DNA from: Pinus tabuliformis
Taxonomy: Eukaryota; Streptophyta; Pinopsida; Pinales; Pinaceae
Assembly: GCA_031772625.1 (NCBI GenBank)
Contig: CM062818.1
Span: forward strand, 1,282,582,277 to 1,282,646,276
Direction: 5' to 3'
DNA: 64,000 bases
Part shown: positions 22,156-34,285 of the stretch, piece after piece
Layout: the number at the start of each line of letters is the position of its first letter
Position numbering within the stretch: the first letter of the stretch is position 1
Position numbers and translations under genes: made by a program
Notes under the pieces: model-generated
Told to the model about the DNA's origin: nothing
Seen by the model: only the letters and a program-made list of their open reading frames with translations
The model's database searches: none

Positions 22156-23293
22156 TGTGAAAATTCCTAAATCGGAATCCCTACTGCAACCACTGATGAT
22201 ATTACTCCTTTTTAGATTCACATGAACAAGTTATTTGCAATTTTCTACAGCAAATATTGAAATACATACACTGCAACCTTCACTTAATTAATTTATATGC
22301 GAAAACAAGAGACTGAGCAAGAGAGAAAATACAACACAATAGCACGGTTATTTTTGGACAAATGTCCCCGGAAAAACCCAATACGGGAAAATCGGTGCAG
22401 TAGATCTGAGGGTTTATTATTATTAAGCAGTAGCAAATTTTGAATACATCTCTAAATACCTCAAGGGTTATTCAGTTACAGAGAGAGATATGATGGCAGA
22501 AATATTTGTGAGATTACCTCACACAATCACTGAGAAAAATCCCAGCTGATCCGGTTACTAGATGAGGTGCCTCTGGCAAGCCATGCGCTACCTCTACGCA
22601 ATCCTCACGCAGACCCTGCGTCAACCCCTCTAGACACTGTGTCACCCAGCCAGCTGATCGATTTGCTGCCCGGAGTCACTTCTCTTCGCCTCGCGGTCTC
22701 ACACCCCGGCTCCTGGCTTCTGAAACTGACTCTGTTACAAAATTTAAGACTCTCTCTCACCCTCTGCGTTGCCTCTGCGTGGCCCTGCGTCAGCCTCTGC
22801 GTGAGAGTTGTTGGATCACTCTCTGCCTCTCTTTCTTGATGATTCTCCGGCTGAGAAAATCTCTCTCTGGACGCTATCTTTGCCCCTCAACTGCAAGAAA
22901 TCTACTCGATCAGAATTTCCTCCTAAGAACTTCTCACTTCAAAAATTTGATCTCTTGATCTCTTTGTGTGTTTTCCAAATGACCCTCAAGCTCCCTTAAA
23001 TAATCCTCTCGTTGACATTCAACGGCCCAAATTAAAAGCTAATCAATGGCTAAGATCATTTTAGCTTGATCCTCGTCTTCTTTTTACACCCACAATTAGA
23101 TTAATACCCATTAATATTTTTAATTTCCCAAGTTTAGACTTAGGGTCCCATTAAAAAATATTAATTATTTTCATAAAATTGTCTCTGGGTGGAATTTACC
23201 AAAACGCTTTCTGGGTTCTTTGGAATACATGTGCCCAAGCCTCCTTGCAAAATTTGAGGCTTAGAGCACATCCGATGCTACCCCAATTCAACA
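22156..23293 (-). repeat. 5' LTR of F4
   Basis: The LTR is 1138 bp, plus-strand ends TGTGAAAATTCC and …ATTCAACA. It has a strong run of CTCTGCGT/CTGCGTCA motifs (about 22740-22810), and the hairpin at about 23111-23165 with one lost base in the core. Confidence 0.9.
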
Positions 23294-23618
23294 TAGACCA
23301 GTCGCTATAGCTGAAGAATACAGGTATCAAGTTGCAATGGTACAGATCTGAACAATTCCATTGGAGATCAACTTTGAACAGACCAACTAGATCATGTGAG
23401 AGCAATAGCACATGTTACAAGTATCCTCATGGAATATTGCAGTCAGGGAAGAATTGTGCCAAATTAGTTACATGGAAGCACAATAGTAGCACAATCATAA
23501 TCTCGTGCCAACAAGAAATCTTCCCCATCACTCAACGAGGAGGTGGGTCACATAGAGGAATTGGTATTTTGTTGCTCCTTGATCATACTGGCAGCTTCAG
23601 GCACCAAGTGGTCACAAG
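23294..23618. other. Unassigned sequence with left hAT target duplication
   Basis: 325 bp with no recognised coding. The last 8 bases (23611-23618, GTCACAAG) are the left target duplication of the hAT element. The same unit resumes after 25955. Confidence 0.45.
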
Positions 23619-23682
23619 CAGGGTTGCAGGGGAGCCCCCCCCGAATCCGCTCCCGGAGTGTGCTCCACTCAGGAGCATGCTC

Positions 23683-24960
23683 TATAATGTCCCTTCCTAA
23701 ATTATTTTGGAACGAGATTAATTTCTACATTTTGGGGCCAATTTTGGAGGTGATGGGGCCCATTCGATTTTATTAGGAGGCTAGACTTAATAGAAGTTAT
23801 TTCAATGTGGTTAATTTGTACGCGGGGGCCAACCACACTAGGAGAATACGCATTCCCGAGTTCGATTTGCATGGAGGGGAAATCGATGATTTTAAGTAGG
23901 GGACCCACGATGGAGGGAAAATGGAGGGAAAAGTGCTCTACGAAATCCATATAAGGCAACTCTCCTCATTTCAGCATCTTATCTTTTGAGATCTCAACCC
24001 TTGCTTCAGTGGACTTCGAGTGCCAACCCTAGAAGGGAGTTATTCTTCATCTCAGTTCGTAGCGGCAGCAAGGAGACGAGTTACAGCAGTTGTAAGTCAA
24101 GTACCAGCAACGGGGGGAGTTACAGCGGCGTGGGTATTGCGCAGTCACAGCGTGAGGCACTATGGGAATGTGGGGAGACAGGAGCATCCTTCATCATTTT
24201 CAGGAGTATAGAGGGCATCTATAGATAAGAGGGCCATCCTACACGCAACTCTCATTGCATCACATGTAGGACTGTGCCATCTCCTCCATGACTGTGCAAT
24301 CATTGGAGTGAGACTCTTTGGGGCAACACCATCCGGGGAAGTTTGGAGCTGGGACGGTGGGAGATCATTTGGAGGGCCATTTGAGGAGGATTGCTGGAGT
24401 TCGGCGAGTAAAAATTGACAAGATCAGTCACAACAACAGAATTCGAAATTGGAGGAGGACCAAGTTGTGAAGGGTTAATTTTTGAAGGTTGGAACCAAGG
24501 GAAACCCTTTCTGGGTTTTTCTGGGTTTTGGGCAAGGATCGCACTCCTAATTCCGAGGTCAACATTTGGCCAATTCCTTCAAGGGTCATTTTGGGTTTCT
24601 TGCGTAGAGGCTGTGATTAATTTCCTATAATTTTCAGAGCAACAAAGAAGGCTCTAACAGCAAATCATTTTAGGCAGCAACACCTTTTTGGGCAGTAACA
24701 ACGCAACTCTTGGGCCGGATTACCAACAGATTTGAGGAGGGTGTTCCATTGTTCATTTTGGGATTTTGCTAGCTTGCCTAGAGCAAGCCCAGGTGCACAC
24801 ATTCCAGCACCTTGTTATACACCTCTTCCCATTTAATAAAATGAGTAGACATAGCAGTTTGGTTGCCAATTTTGTGGTCTAATGGTCTGATTTAATTTTA
24901 TGGTATTGTTTTAATTGTTTGCTTTGCATAGCACTATTTTCCCTAGTTTGAAACATTACA
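23683..24960 (+). mobile_element. Solo LTR of the Ty3-type family, nested in the hAT element
   Basis: 1278 bp between TATAATGT (decayed TGTAATGT) and ACATTACA, an inverted-repeat pair. The left flank TGCTC and the right flank CACTC can both derive from CGCTC by CpG decay, so they are a plausible target duplication. It shares with the chromovirus LTR at 53574 the end ACATTACA, the start (T)GT.ATGTCCC and a hairpin near the 3' end (GCTTGCCTAGAGCAAGC at about 24770). A TATA box (CATATAAGGCA, about 23950) and AATAAAATGAG (24836) give a plus orientation. Confidence 0.75.
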
Positions 24961-25104
24961 CACTCCCGGAAAAAAATTCACTCCTTGGTTTATTTGCAAA
25001 TTTTTTGTCTCAAAGATGTTCCATACATAAATGTTTTTCAAAGAAACAAGAGCTTTTAAGTAGGGCAACCTAATATTCAAGCCTATGGCCCTAGTATTGA
25101 TATG

Positions 25105-25203
25105 CATTTCATGGTAATGTTAAATTCTTAATGTAAGAGTGACATTCTCCTTTATCTTTCATTTTCATCATTTTACTTAAATTTTTAACATTACCATGAA
25201 ATG
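25105..25203. repeat. Perfect 20-bp inverted repeat, hairpin of 99 bp
   Basis: CATTTCATGGTAATGTTAAA (25105-25124) is repeated in inverse complement at 25184-25203, with a 59-bp AT-rich spacer. It lies in the right half of the hAT element. No flanking target duplication is visible, so it could be a tiny foldback element or an internal hairpin. Confidence 0.85.
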
Positions 25204-25955
25204 GGTCAGGATGTTCGGGAGTGGTTCCGACCTCATTGGATTTCATATGGAGAAAGTAGAAGTTTAGATCTCACTCAAAATCCAGTAGACTTATCAGTTT
25301 TTCAGGATTTCAAGTTTTGCGGGATTGCAATGTTTCCATTTGATTTTGTCATGTACTAGGGTATGGAACTCGTATTTATTCAAGAGCACCAACCCTCTAT
25401 GCACCTTGATGTTAGTGACATTGGTTGTCGAACTCCTCTATCATGACCATACTAAAAATGTACCCATCACTCAAACAAAATCTTGACTTGACATGCTACG
25501 TTTTTTCTATCTTATGTTAATTGCTTAGAGGGTGATATTAATGACAAAGATCCCAAGATAGGCAATGATTTTGATGATATGTAGCTATCTATTGTAGCAT
25601 GATTTTTTTGGATGCTAGAGGCCATCTAGAGCCTATTTGTTGATGTATTTTCGATTTAGAGATGGATTGCACTTGATGCTATTTTGGTTATGTGAACCCT
25701 TACATGTTATATAAATGAGAACTTGTAACTTGTGGACGTGGTTGATGAAGATTATAACTTCTAGATGATTGATGTTATATGGTTTAATCCATGTTTTTAT
25801 GCTTTTTATATCTAATTCATCATTCTACAGGCTTTTGTTGACATATATGCATCAAATATATATTATATAAAAATTTGTTGCTGATTCGCTCCCAAACCGG
25901 GAGATTTTGAAAATGTCACTCCTTGCTCCCACTCCCAAGTAACCTTGGTCACAAG

Positions 25956-26452
25956 CATGTTTTTCTTGATATAATTGTGACAATAAAGTTAGTTGCAATT
26001 AATTGTCTGTCTATTATTTTTGTACAATACGTATGTTGTGTTGAAGAATTATTTCTCATGTTTACAAATATAAATTGCTAATAAACCCAACAAATTGCCT
26101 CAACATAAATCCTCCAAGAAGAACCTATCAACAAATTTCCTTAAGCAACGATTGTTCATCCGGTCACCTGGTATCTAATTGATCTAAAGCAAATAGTTGA
26201 CTCCATAAGGCACTGATCTCATAAATAATTCAATCTAATCTCGTAACTTGCTAAAATCAACCAAGTGGCTATGCCATTCAATCATGTCTCCCGAACTTGT
26301 TGGTTGCCAATAGGTTTTGCATTTCCATCTTCCATAGGGACTACCCCCATAGCCTGTTGTTGGGAGATAGCTAGAACGGAGAGGTCGGGGATCAGAGTGA
26401 CAGCCCCCAACCCGAATCGTTGTCGCACCATGCCTATACAATCTGAGCTACA
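25956..26452. other. Unassigned sequence
   Basis: About 500 bp between the hAT element and a Copia RNase H tail. No coding signature is seen. The part 26260-26450 is GC-richer but matches nothing I recognise. Confidence 0.4.
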
Positions 26453-26644
26453 ACACATATCAAGATCAAGTATCATCATCTCAAGGACTATACGCAGAAA
26501 GGGATAGTGAAGCTATCGTACGTTCCAACAGATGACCGGGTTGCGGATATCTTGACGAAAGCCTTAGTTAAAGGCAAGTTTGTGTTTTTTAGAGATAACT
26601 TGGGAGTTGTACAAAATCCCTTCCTCCCTAAGAGGGAGTGTTGA
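26453..26644 (+). pseudogene. Copia RNase H C-terminal fragment
   Basis: The reading YHHLKDYTQKGIVKLSYV, then DDRVADILTKALVKGKF, is the conserved C-terminus of Ty1/copia polyproteins (…KHIDIRYHFIRE…YV.T.dq.ADi.TKpL…). A two-base insertion near 26458 shifts the frame before it. The last codons run through the polypurine tract (CTAAGAGGGAG) and the stop TGA lies in the first bases of the LTR. Everything upstream of the fragment is lost. Confidence 0.85.
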
Positions 26645-27561
26645 AAATGTAGCAATGGAAGGTCTTTTGGCTTGTGCCTTAGCTAGTGAAGACCATGAAT
26701 TAGTCTTTCTCTCACATGAATGTGAATTCATGAGATAGACTTCAGTTACGATGAGTTGATTTCCAGTTTACTAGAATGTCATCAAGTTTACATGCGTAGT
26801 GTTGGAACTTCATTTCGTTGGAGTCTTCTTCATTTATACTACAAGATGAGTTGGCAGTGACAAGTTCAGTTAGAATGAGTTAAGACTTCGGTGTTGATTG
26901 GAGAGAGAACGAGTTGAGTTCTCAATTAACTCGCAATCACAACTTAAGGAAACGTGTGACACTAGTGTGAACTACTAATCAAATTTGGCCTCCTAGCATG
27001 CATAGAACTCTACTAGGCAAAGAAGGACGAAGGCACAAGATAAATAATCATTCTTTGTGTGGAATGTGCATTATTGAGGAGCAAGAGTGCGCACAGATTT
27101 AGGAGCAAAGGAGCGCAAGGATTGTCGAGCAAGGGGATCAGGATTCGCAGAGCAGGTCGAGACTATCTCAAGCAGAGAACAATTGCGTGCATGGCCGAGA
27201 GCAATGATCAAGGCAGGTCAAGATCAATTGTAGAGATGAGATTAGTGAGGAGAAGCCTAACGCTTTCTCAATGACAAATTGCTGGCTGCAGTAGCAGCGT
27301 GAATTGTAATAGATCCATTTGCTCAAAGAACAATCAATAAAAGACCACAACAAAGAAAGCAGGTTTTCCCGTTTGGGTTTCCTAGGTAAAACAGGTGTGT
27401 CAATTTTGTGTGCATGTGTTTTTATATCGATTATTTTCCGCTGCATGTTGAATGTTAAGAAACTCTATATCTTGGTGAAAGTTAAACTTGGTTTCAGTTT
27501 TTAGTTGCCTTGTTTTCAGTAATTCATCTAGGCAGTGTGCAGAGTTTCAAGAAAATTAACA
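26639..27561 (+). repeat. 3' LTR of a truncated Copia element
   Basis: TGTTGAAAATGTAGC to …AAAATTAACA, 923 bp, directly after the polypurine tract. An AATAAAAGACC signal lies at about 27336, followed by the segment GGTTTTCCCGTTTGGGTTTC (about 27362), which is shared with the solo LTR at 56295 and in looser form with the F-family LTRs. The right end is inferred from the CA terminus and could be off by a few bases. Confidence 0.72.
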
Positions 27562-29907
27562 GCATTTCTCAAAAAAAAGGTCCACATTTAAAATAAAACT
27601 CTTTAAACTTTGCCCCAAAAATAGGTTCAGGCATACCAGTGAAATACAATCAAATTTGATGGGGAACAAATCGTGAGCTACTGAAAATTGCTTCCACTTC
27701 AATTGGGAGAACCAAATACTCAATACTAAGTTCTGTTAATTGCTATTTGGAATTTCTATGGCCCCCTTACCTAAAGGGAAAGAAGACACAAAATTAGAAT
27801 AAACCATTTTCAAGAGAAAGGAGGTGATCCCCACATACAAATCCAATGCGAAGAATCCTTGCATCTTCATCCTGCTCCCACAGCGGAAATCCTAGCAATG
27901 GAGACACATATCTCAGAAAAGAATTCCAAAAGCAACCATTAGCCAAAAGAGTGAAGGAAAGAAAAAAAAGGCATATCAGTCTGCAGCCAATAAATCAATT
28001 TAGAACTCCACTGATTTTCCTTCAAGCAAAGAGGACAGAAGAAGGAAGTTGTTATGATCAAGAACAACTTTAGATATAAGAGCAACAAAATTAAAGAATG
28101 TCACCCACGGTCCACCATAATGAATGTGTCCATCTCTTTATTTTACATTTTACTTGAAAGCCATTATAACATACATTGAGAGAACTCCACCGACTTTCCT
28201 TCAAGGATGGACAGAAGAAGAAAGTTGATAAAGAAAGAACAAATAAAGAAATTATATTAATGTCTGTGAATGACCAAAATAGGTCAAATGCAACTCGAAA
28301 CTGCACCCACAAATAGTAGTAAAAAGAAGGCCTAGAGTATCTTCCACCTAAGAAAACTACAAAATAAACGGGTTTACCAGGAAAAGAATGTAAACCCTAA
28401 AAGATTACATGACACCAACTATAACTATCAAGAACATAATCCCTTTGATATACAATGAAGTAAAATTAGTAATTGATGTAGAAGAGAGTAGAAACTAAAA
28501 AAGGACCAGAGGGTATGGAGTAATCCCACTGATCCCCATTGTCATCAGGAGTAATCTGCAGTGCTGTCAATCACTGATAGTTGTCTGTTAGTTCTTTCCT
28601 GGCTTGGAGTCGAACAGTGAGTGACAACAAACAAGGCTGAGACAACAAGCTTTACCAAGCATTGTAGGCTAACAGAACTGCTGTCAAAAAGGAATCCAAC
28701 TATTCTCCCTTCAAGCTAACTTATGACCACAATGCAGCGTGTTCTGTTTCACGACTCCTGTCACTTTTTGAGTGTCTTAAGAATTTCAAACATGGTATTG
28801 ACAGAAGACAGAGGTCCCATGAAATCAAACCAAATAATTTCTAATTGTTAAGGTAAGAGTTACAGACAGTCAACTTTTACTACTGTCTAGTTTTTGTGGG
28901 AATAAATATGTGCTCTTGCAATCCATCTCATCCACTTTCATATGATTATATTTTAATGCAATTAGAGGCAGCTGAACTTTCACACTTTTCCAGATGCAGG
29001 AATTCTAAATAGAATTATTTTAGGTAAATTCCGCTTCTCCTCACCCGAACCATCAAATAAAATCCTCAGGAAAAAGTATTGGGTATTGAACCAATGTCTT
29101 CCTGTCTAGCTTGTCTTAGTAATAGATGAACGTTTTGATATTTTAAACTCCAGCTAATTCAGGTATGAAGAAAACGAGTTTGGTAATGGGAGTGACTGGA
29201 GGAAACAAAGGACTGAAATTTTGATTTTAACAGCTCGAAAGGTAAGGAATGGAAAACTTCAAGGAACTCCTATCTTACACCACTCTCAAAAAGGGATCCG
29301 GTTATGCTACCTTCATGCTTATTATGACTGTGATGCAACGTGTACTATTTTATAACTTCTGAAACTTTTTGAGTGGCTTAAGAATTTCAAACAATGTGTC
29401 CATGGATCTGAATCCAGAAACATTTCTGATTTGGAAGCACCAGAGGATCTGCTCTATATCTGGTTCCAACTTGCCAAATGTCAAGCTGGTGGATACTTCA
29501 AAAAACAAATTATGTTAAAAACACATTAAAAAACATAAATAAAAAATAAAAAAGCAAAGTGCAAAGCCTTAAACCCTAACATTTGCCTAGAAAATAACCC
29601 CTCACACCATCCAAAACACACAAATCTAAGTTTCTCATCATTGTCTGAATTTATGAATTTGTAAGCATAATTATGTTAAAAACACATTAAAAAAGATAAA
29701 TAAATAAGCAAAGTGCAAAGGCTTAAACCCTAACATTTGCCTAGAAAATAACCCCTCAAACCATCCAAAACACACAAATCTAAGTTTCTCATCAACATCT
29801 GCATTTATGAATTTGTAAGCATGATTATGTTAAAAACCATTAAAAAACATAAATAAATAAGCAAAGTGCACAGCCTTAAACCCTAACATTTGCCTAGAAA
29901 ATAACCC
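27562..29907. repeat. Host sequence: degenerate tandem repeats, no gene
   Basis: No element ends or coding are seen. Segments recur within the stretch. GAGTGTCTTAAGAATTTCAAA near 28770 returns as GAGTGGCTTAAGAATTTCAAA near 29374, about 0.6 kb later. The part 28880-29230 is clearly similar to 38540-38740 and 39130-39419. At the right end three units of about 155-163 bp start near 29507, 29669 and 29823, each with TTAAACCCTAACATTTGCC. Copia-2 inserted in the third unit. Confidence 0.7.
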
Positions 29908-31636
29908 TGTTGGAAATACTGAGGGGGGTGAATCAGTATTTCTTTTCAATTGTTATGATTAGCAGTTAAGATTCTTCACAATTATAATCAGAAAAATAAA
30001 TAATAAGAAATTTATTAGGAACAAGTGAGGACACCAATCCTCTTTTTACAAAATTTTGAGTACAATGATGATGAGGGCTCCAACCCTAGAAACTACAAGG
30101 CTCCAACCTGTTGCCACGCTCCAACTTGGGCTTTTATGAGGCTCCAACCTCTAGGGTTCCGACCCTATCTTCCTCAAGGCTCCAACCCTTCAAATTTTTA
30201 ACAAAGAGAATATATGAATGACTTACATTAATGGTCGAACATCTGCTCCATAAGACTGCACCAGACTTCAATTTACCCACTCTCCAAGAGCTTCAAATGC
30301 TACACCGCTCAAAGCTTTATATGCTACACTGTCCAAAGTTTGCTCCAATCTTAGCTTATAATTTACTTCAGAAATATCAATGGGCTGCTTCAAAGGATGT
30401 AGTTACTTTGACTTCAAGTCTGCTTCTCATCACAGAAGTAATCACTGGTCTGAATTAATATAGAAGACTGTCCACTATCCGAGGTGTAATGTCACAGGTT
30501 TGTATGACTGAGACACCACCACAAATCCGAGTTTCTTAATCACAGGTCTAAGTTACTTCTTCAGGGTGTGAGTCTTCTCTTCTCAGGTTGCTGTAGCTCT
30601 GTAATTCAAGGTCCGAGGGGCAATCCTTCAAGTATCCGAATCTGAAACCGAGTTTGAAATGATACAGTCAAGGGTCCGAGGGTACTGACGGTAAAGCTGA
30701 ATCTTTACACAAGTCCAACCCACCCAGGCAGACTCCACAAGTGATAGTCCAAGGTCTAATCACTGATCCAAGCTATGATACACACCTTCTACAGGTCGGA
30801 ACCCTTAGGCTAGGCCTCCTCCACAGGTCTGTTCTGAAAACTTATCTCAGGCATCCGAGATTCTCGATTCTCACAAGTGACAATTTCCTTCTCAGAAGTA
30901 TATCCGAGCCCTTTTATACTTTGATTCTAGCAATCCGAGCCTTCAACAATCTTGCAGATCCGAGCTCCTTTAGTTTACTGTTCTGTAGTCTGAGATCTGC
31001 TCCTTTAGGTCTGAGATTAACTAGCCCAAACTTTTATGTCCTCGGCCTCCTTAGTTCACGAGCTGTGAACTTTTCTTCCTCTTCTGTATTCCTGTATTGA
31101 TATTCACTGAAAGTTGATGATGGAAATGAAGAGTTCGATCTTCTATTTATACAAATTTGACCTTAGATGAAGGGACATGTCTTTTAGAGGTGAGGCTGAC
31201 AGTTCAGGTAGGCTTAAGTCGGCTGGAATAAGGATATATTATATTATCTATAAAAAAATCAATTTCTCTTGGATTAAGAGGAGTTAGAGGATGAGTAATG
31301 GCTCATTGGAAAAGGGAAGGTATCCTCTACAAGATGGTGAAAGAGTCATTGTAATATTATGTCTCCAATGTTACCAAAAGTATTTTTCTTTATGACAGTC
31401 CAAGAATTGTAGTACAGACCTTGGATTTTAGGATTTTTCATGTAGAGAAAGGTGTCATGAATCTAAACATAAAGGAGGGTTTCTTCATCAAGAGTAAGGA
31501 CATCATATAGATAGGGTTTCATTAGGACAAGGGCTTCTTCATTAGGACTCCAAGTGTGACCTTAAACAATTATCCATGTCATCATCATATTTTCATCAGT
31601 GCTCATATTGACATCAATGACAATTATTGACCAACA
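29908..31636 (-). repeat. 3' LTR of Copia-2
   Basis: 1729 bp, TGTTGGAAATACTGA…TTGACCAACA on the plus strand. It holds CTCCAACC motifs at about 30085-30195, then a long array of TCCGAG/TCTGAG words (about 30475-31020). The minus-strand polypurine tract GACAAAGGGGGAGAT lies at 31637-31651. Confidence 0.9.
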
Positions 31637-31800
31637 ATCTCCCCCTTTGTCATTGATGGAAATATTCTTTCTTCTTCCGTCATGTTCTCCCCCTTTGACA
31701 TCAATGGCAAATGGGGTGTCCAAGTACTCCCCCTATCAAACTGCTTCTTGACATACTGCACCCCCTATCATGGTGCACCTACCCTTGTTAATGAGTTGTC

Positions 31801-32722
31801 TTAATGTGATGCAAGAGCAATGACCCCCATCTTTTGGTGAAGATATTCAAATGCTTCTCGTGGTAGGGGTTTTGTGAAGGTATCTGCAATTTTTTCCTTT
31901 GTATTGACGTATTCCAATGTGATGTTCTGTTTTGCAAGTTGTTCTTGGAGAAAATGATATTTGATTGGAATGTGTTTTGTCTTTGAGTGCATTACCGGAT
32001 TCTTTGAAAGACTGATGGCATTGGTGTTGTCACAATAGATAATGATAGGTTGATTAGTTTCTACGTTGACATCTTTCAGTGCTTCCTTCATCCAGAGTAT
32101 TTGTGTACAACAATCTGCAGTAGTTATGTATTCGGCTTCAGCAGTGGAGAGAGATATAGAAGATTTTTTTTGCTAAGCCAAGATACAAGACAATCTCCCA
32201 TGAAGAATGCATTTCCACTAGTACTTTTTCTATCGTCTATGCTTCCAGCCCAATCAGCATCGATGTAAGCCATCACGGTAAGGGTTGTTCTCTTGGGATA
32301 CCATAGGCCAAAATTAGGAGTACCTTTCAAATATCTGAGAACTCTTTTCACAACCAACAAATGGGATTCCTTAGGAGCAGATTGAACTCTTGCCAGCATT
32401 CCTACTGCTTGCATAATATCGGGTCGTGAAGCAGTTAAGTATAGAAGAGCTCCAATTATTGACCTGTAAAGAGTTGCATCTACCGAAGGGGATTCATCAT
32501 CTTTGCTTAATTTGCAATTTGTAGTCATTGGTGTGCTCATAGGAGCACATTCTTCCATCCCATATCTCTTAAGCATGTCTTTAAGATATTTTTCTTGGGA
32601 TATGAACATACCTACTTTAGTTTGAATTACTTGAAATCCAAGAAAGTAAGATAATTCACCAATCATAGACATTTCAAATTCCTTCAACATGTTTTGAGCA
32701 AATTCATGACTCACCTCATCAT
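31801..32722 (-). pseudogene. Copia-2 reverse transcriptase C-terminal part and RNase H
   Basis: The reading from 32722 begins NDEVSHEFAQNMLKEFEMSM, just after the position of the YVDD motif, which is missing beyond the F5 insertion. It continues through GELSYFLGFQVIQTK, SRPDIMQAVGMLAR and VVKRVLRYLKGTPNFGLWY. RNase H follows with IDADWAGSIDDRKSTSG (first Asp), then a frameshift in a T-run near 32165-32172. It resumes in YCDNTNAISLSKNPVMHSKTKHI and IADTFTKPLPREAF up to the stop at 31801. These enzymes copy element RNA into DNA and remove the RNA strand. This copy is inactive. Confidence 0.92.
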
Positions 32723-33882
32723 TGTTAGTTTTTGGTAGCATCAGATGTGCTCTAACCATGAAAATTGGTGTAGAGGATAAGGCACATGAGTTCTAAAGAA
32801 CTCAGAAACCGTTTGGTGAAATTCCACCCGGATTGTATTTTGTTAAAATAATTAATATTTTTAATGGGGTTCCTAAGTCTAAACTTAGGAAAATTAAAAT
32901 ATTAATGGGTATTAATCAAAATATGGGTGAGAATGATCTAGAAGGCAAATCAAGTCATGTTTTAATCTTAGCCGTTGATTAGAGACTTAATCTCAGTCGT
33001 TGAAATCTCAACGAGAAAAGTATAAGGAGGCTTGGGGTTCATTTAGAAACACAGAGAGAGAGAGAGAGAATTGATCTAGAGTTCGATTTTTGGGGCTAGG
33101 AAGCTGAGAAATTCGAACTAAGTGATCATTCAACAGCAAAGGGGCAGTGAGAATCCGGGAGGACTTTCCGGAGAATACTGACAGAGAGGCGGAGAGAGCT
33201 TGCAAAGAGGCAACGCAGTAGCCGGGAGAGCTGACGCTGGGCCAGTCTAGGCCCACGCAGTCCTGACACAGAGCCAGAAGGGCCAACGCAGAGCAGAAAA
33301 GTTGCCTGTCACGCAGAATCCAAAACTGTCGGGAATAGCCGAAACTGTCGAGAACTACCAAAATAGTCGGGATAGCTGATGCAGAGGGCAGAAGAAATGA
33401 TGCAGGTTTGACGCAGAGCCTAAAAGATTGAAGCAGAGCCTATGCAAAGCCAGCACAGAAATAGTCGAGGTTAGCCAGTCTTGTGCCGAATCAGCCAGAA
33501 TTCTGCCGAGTGAAGTGAGGTAAAACTCACTCAGATTTTCCACCAGTATTTTTCTCTGTAAAAGATTGCTAGATGAGCATCCTAGATTTGTATTCAGATA
33601 TTTCTCCTGCATAATAATAAACACTCAGAACTGTTGCACCAATTTTCCCGCATTGGGTTTTTCCAGGGACTAATGTGTCCAAAAATAAGTGTGTCCTATG
33701 TATCTTGTTCTTTCTTCTGTTTTTTGTTTCATGAGATCAAACATTTAATGAGTGTAGGCTGCAGAAGTAATTTGCTTCAGTATTCAGAAGAATAACCTGG
33801 TTAATATATGTTAAAAATCAAGTAGGTGAAGTAGATTCAAATTTGCTGCAGTAGGGGTTCCTTCAATGTAGGAATTTTCACA
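32723..33882 (+). repeat. 5' LTR of F5
   Basis: 1160 bp, TGTTAGTTTTTGG…GGAATTTTCACA. The U3 hairpin is at 32851-32906, a TATA-like GTATAAGGAGG at about 33018, GACGCAGAG-type motifs at 33215-33425, and TTTTCCC/GGGTTTTT at 33645-33664. Confidence 0.92.
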
Positions 33883-33894
33883 TGTTATCAGAGG
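33883..33894 (+). other. Primer-binding site of F5
   Basis: TGTTATCAGAGG, an initiator tRNA-Met complement with two changes from TGGTATCAGAGC, directly after the LTR. Confidence 0.82.
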
Positions 33895-34285
33895 ATTGAT
33901 TTTGAAACAGGAAGAGAAGATCCAGTGCTGAGCAATGAGGCCGAAAGTTGCACTTGGCAGCAATTTGAATCCCCTTGAAGGGATTGCGCAGTCCTTGCCG
34001 GGAAGCAGATACGAGGAAATCTCTCTCTGAGTGAGATGATAGAGAGGTACGATTTCCAGTTCGTGAGTTTGCAGAGGCAGAGGGAGTGACGCAAAGCCTC
34101 AGTGCAGTGCTTGAAGGGCGCAGTTTCTGCCAGGTAAGAAATTCGCTGGAAAAGAAAGAAGACACGTAGAAGGGGAATTTTTCTCCTCAGAGAGCTTTCC
34201 ACCAGAAAGTTCGAATTTCTCACTTGCTAAGCAGCTGAGCAGTGCTAAGCAATGACTAGAGGAGTCAGTTTGACAGTTGGGTGAG

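Larger units (their letters stand above)
20114..23293 (-). mobile_element. F4: gag-only Copia-like element, 3' LTR almost lost
   Basis: Minus-strand order: 5' LTR 22156-23293, primer site 22141-22155, Gag 20802-21670, non-coding 3' part, polypurine tract (20200-20209, TAAGAGGGAG on the minus strand), then only 86 bp of 3' LTR (20114-20199) before F3. The remaining LTR begins in the middle of a family sequence (compare about 23209), so it was cut by F3. Confidence 0.87.
23619..25947. mobile_element. hAT-type DNA transposon (non-autonomous), perfect 8-bp target duplication
   Basis: The ends are CAGGGTTGCAGGGGAGC (left) and, on the opposite strand, CAAGGTTACTTGGGAGT (right), 12 of 17 matching. 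They are flanked by identical 8-bp repeats GTCACAAG (23611-23618 and 25948-25955). Eight-base duplications and CAGGG-type ends are typical of hAT elements. Without the nested solo LTR it is about 1.05 kb and has no recognisable transposase. A short open stretch near 25198-25363 (MGQDVREWFRPHW) is not recognised. The subterminal words CTCCCGGA and CACTCC recur at both ends. Confidence 0.87.
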
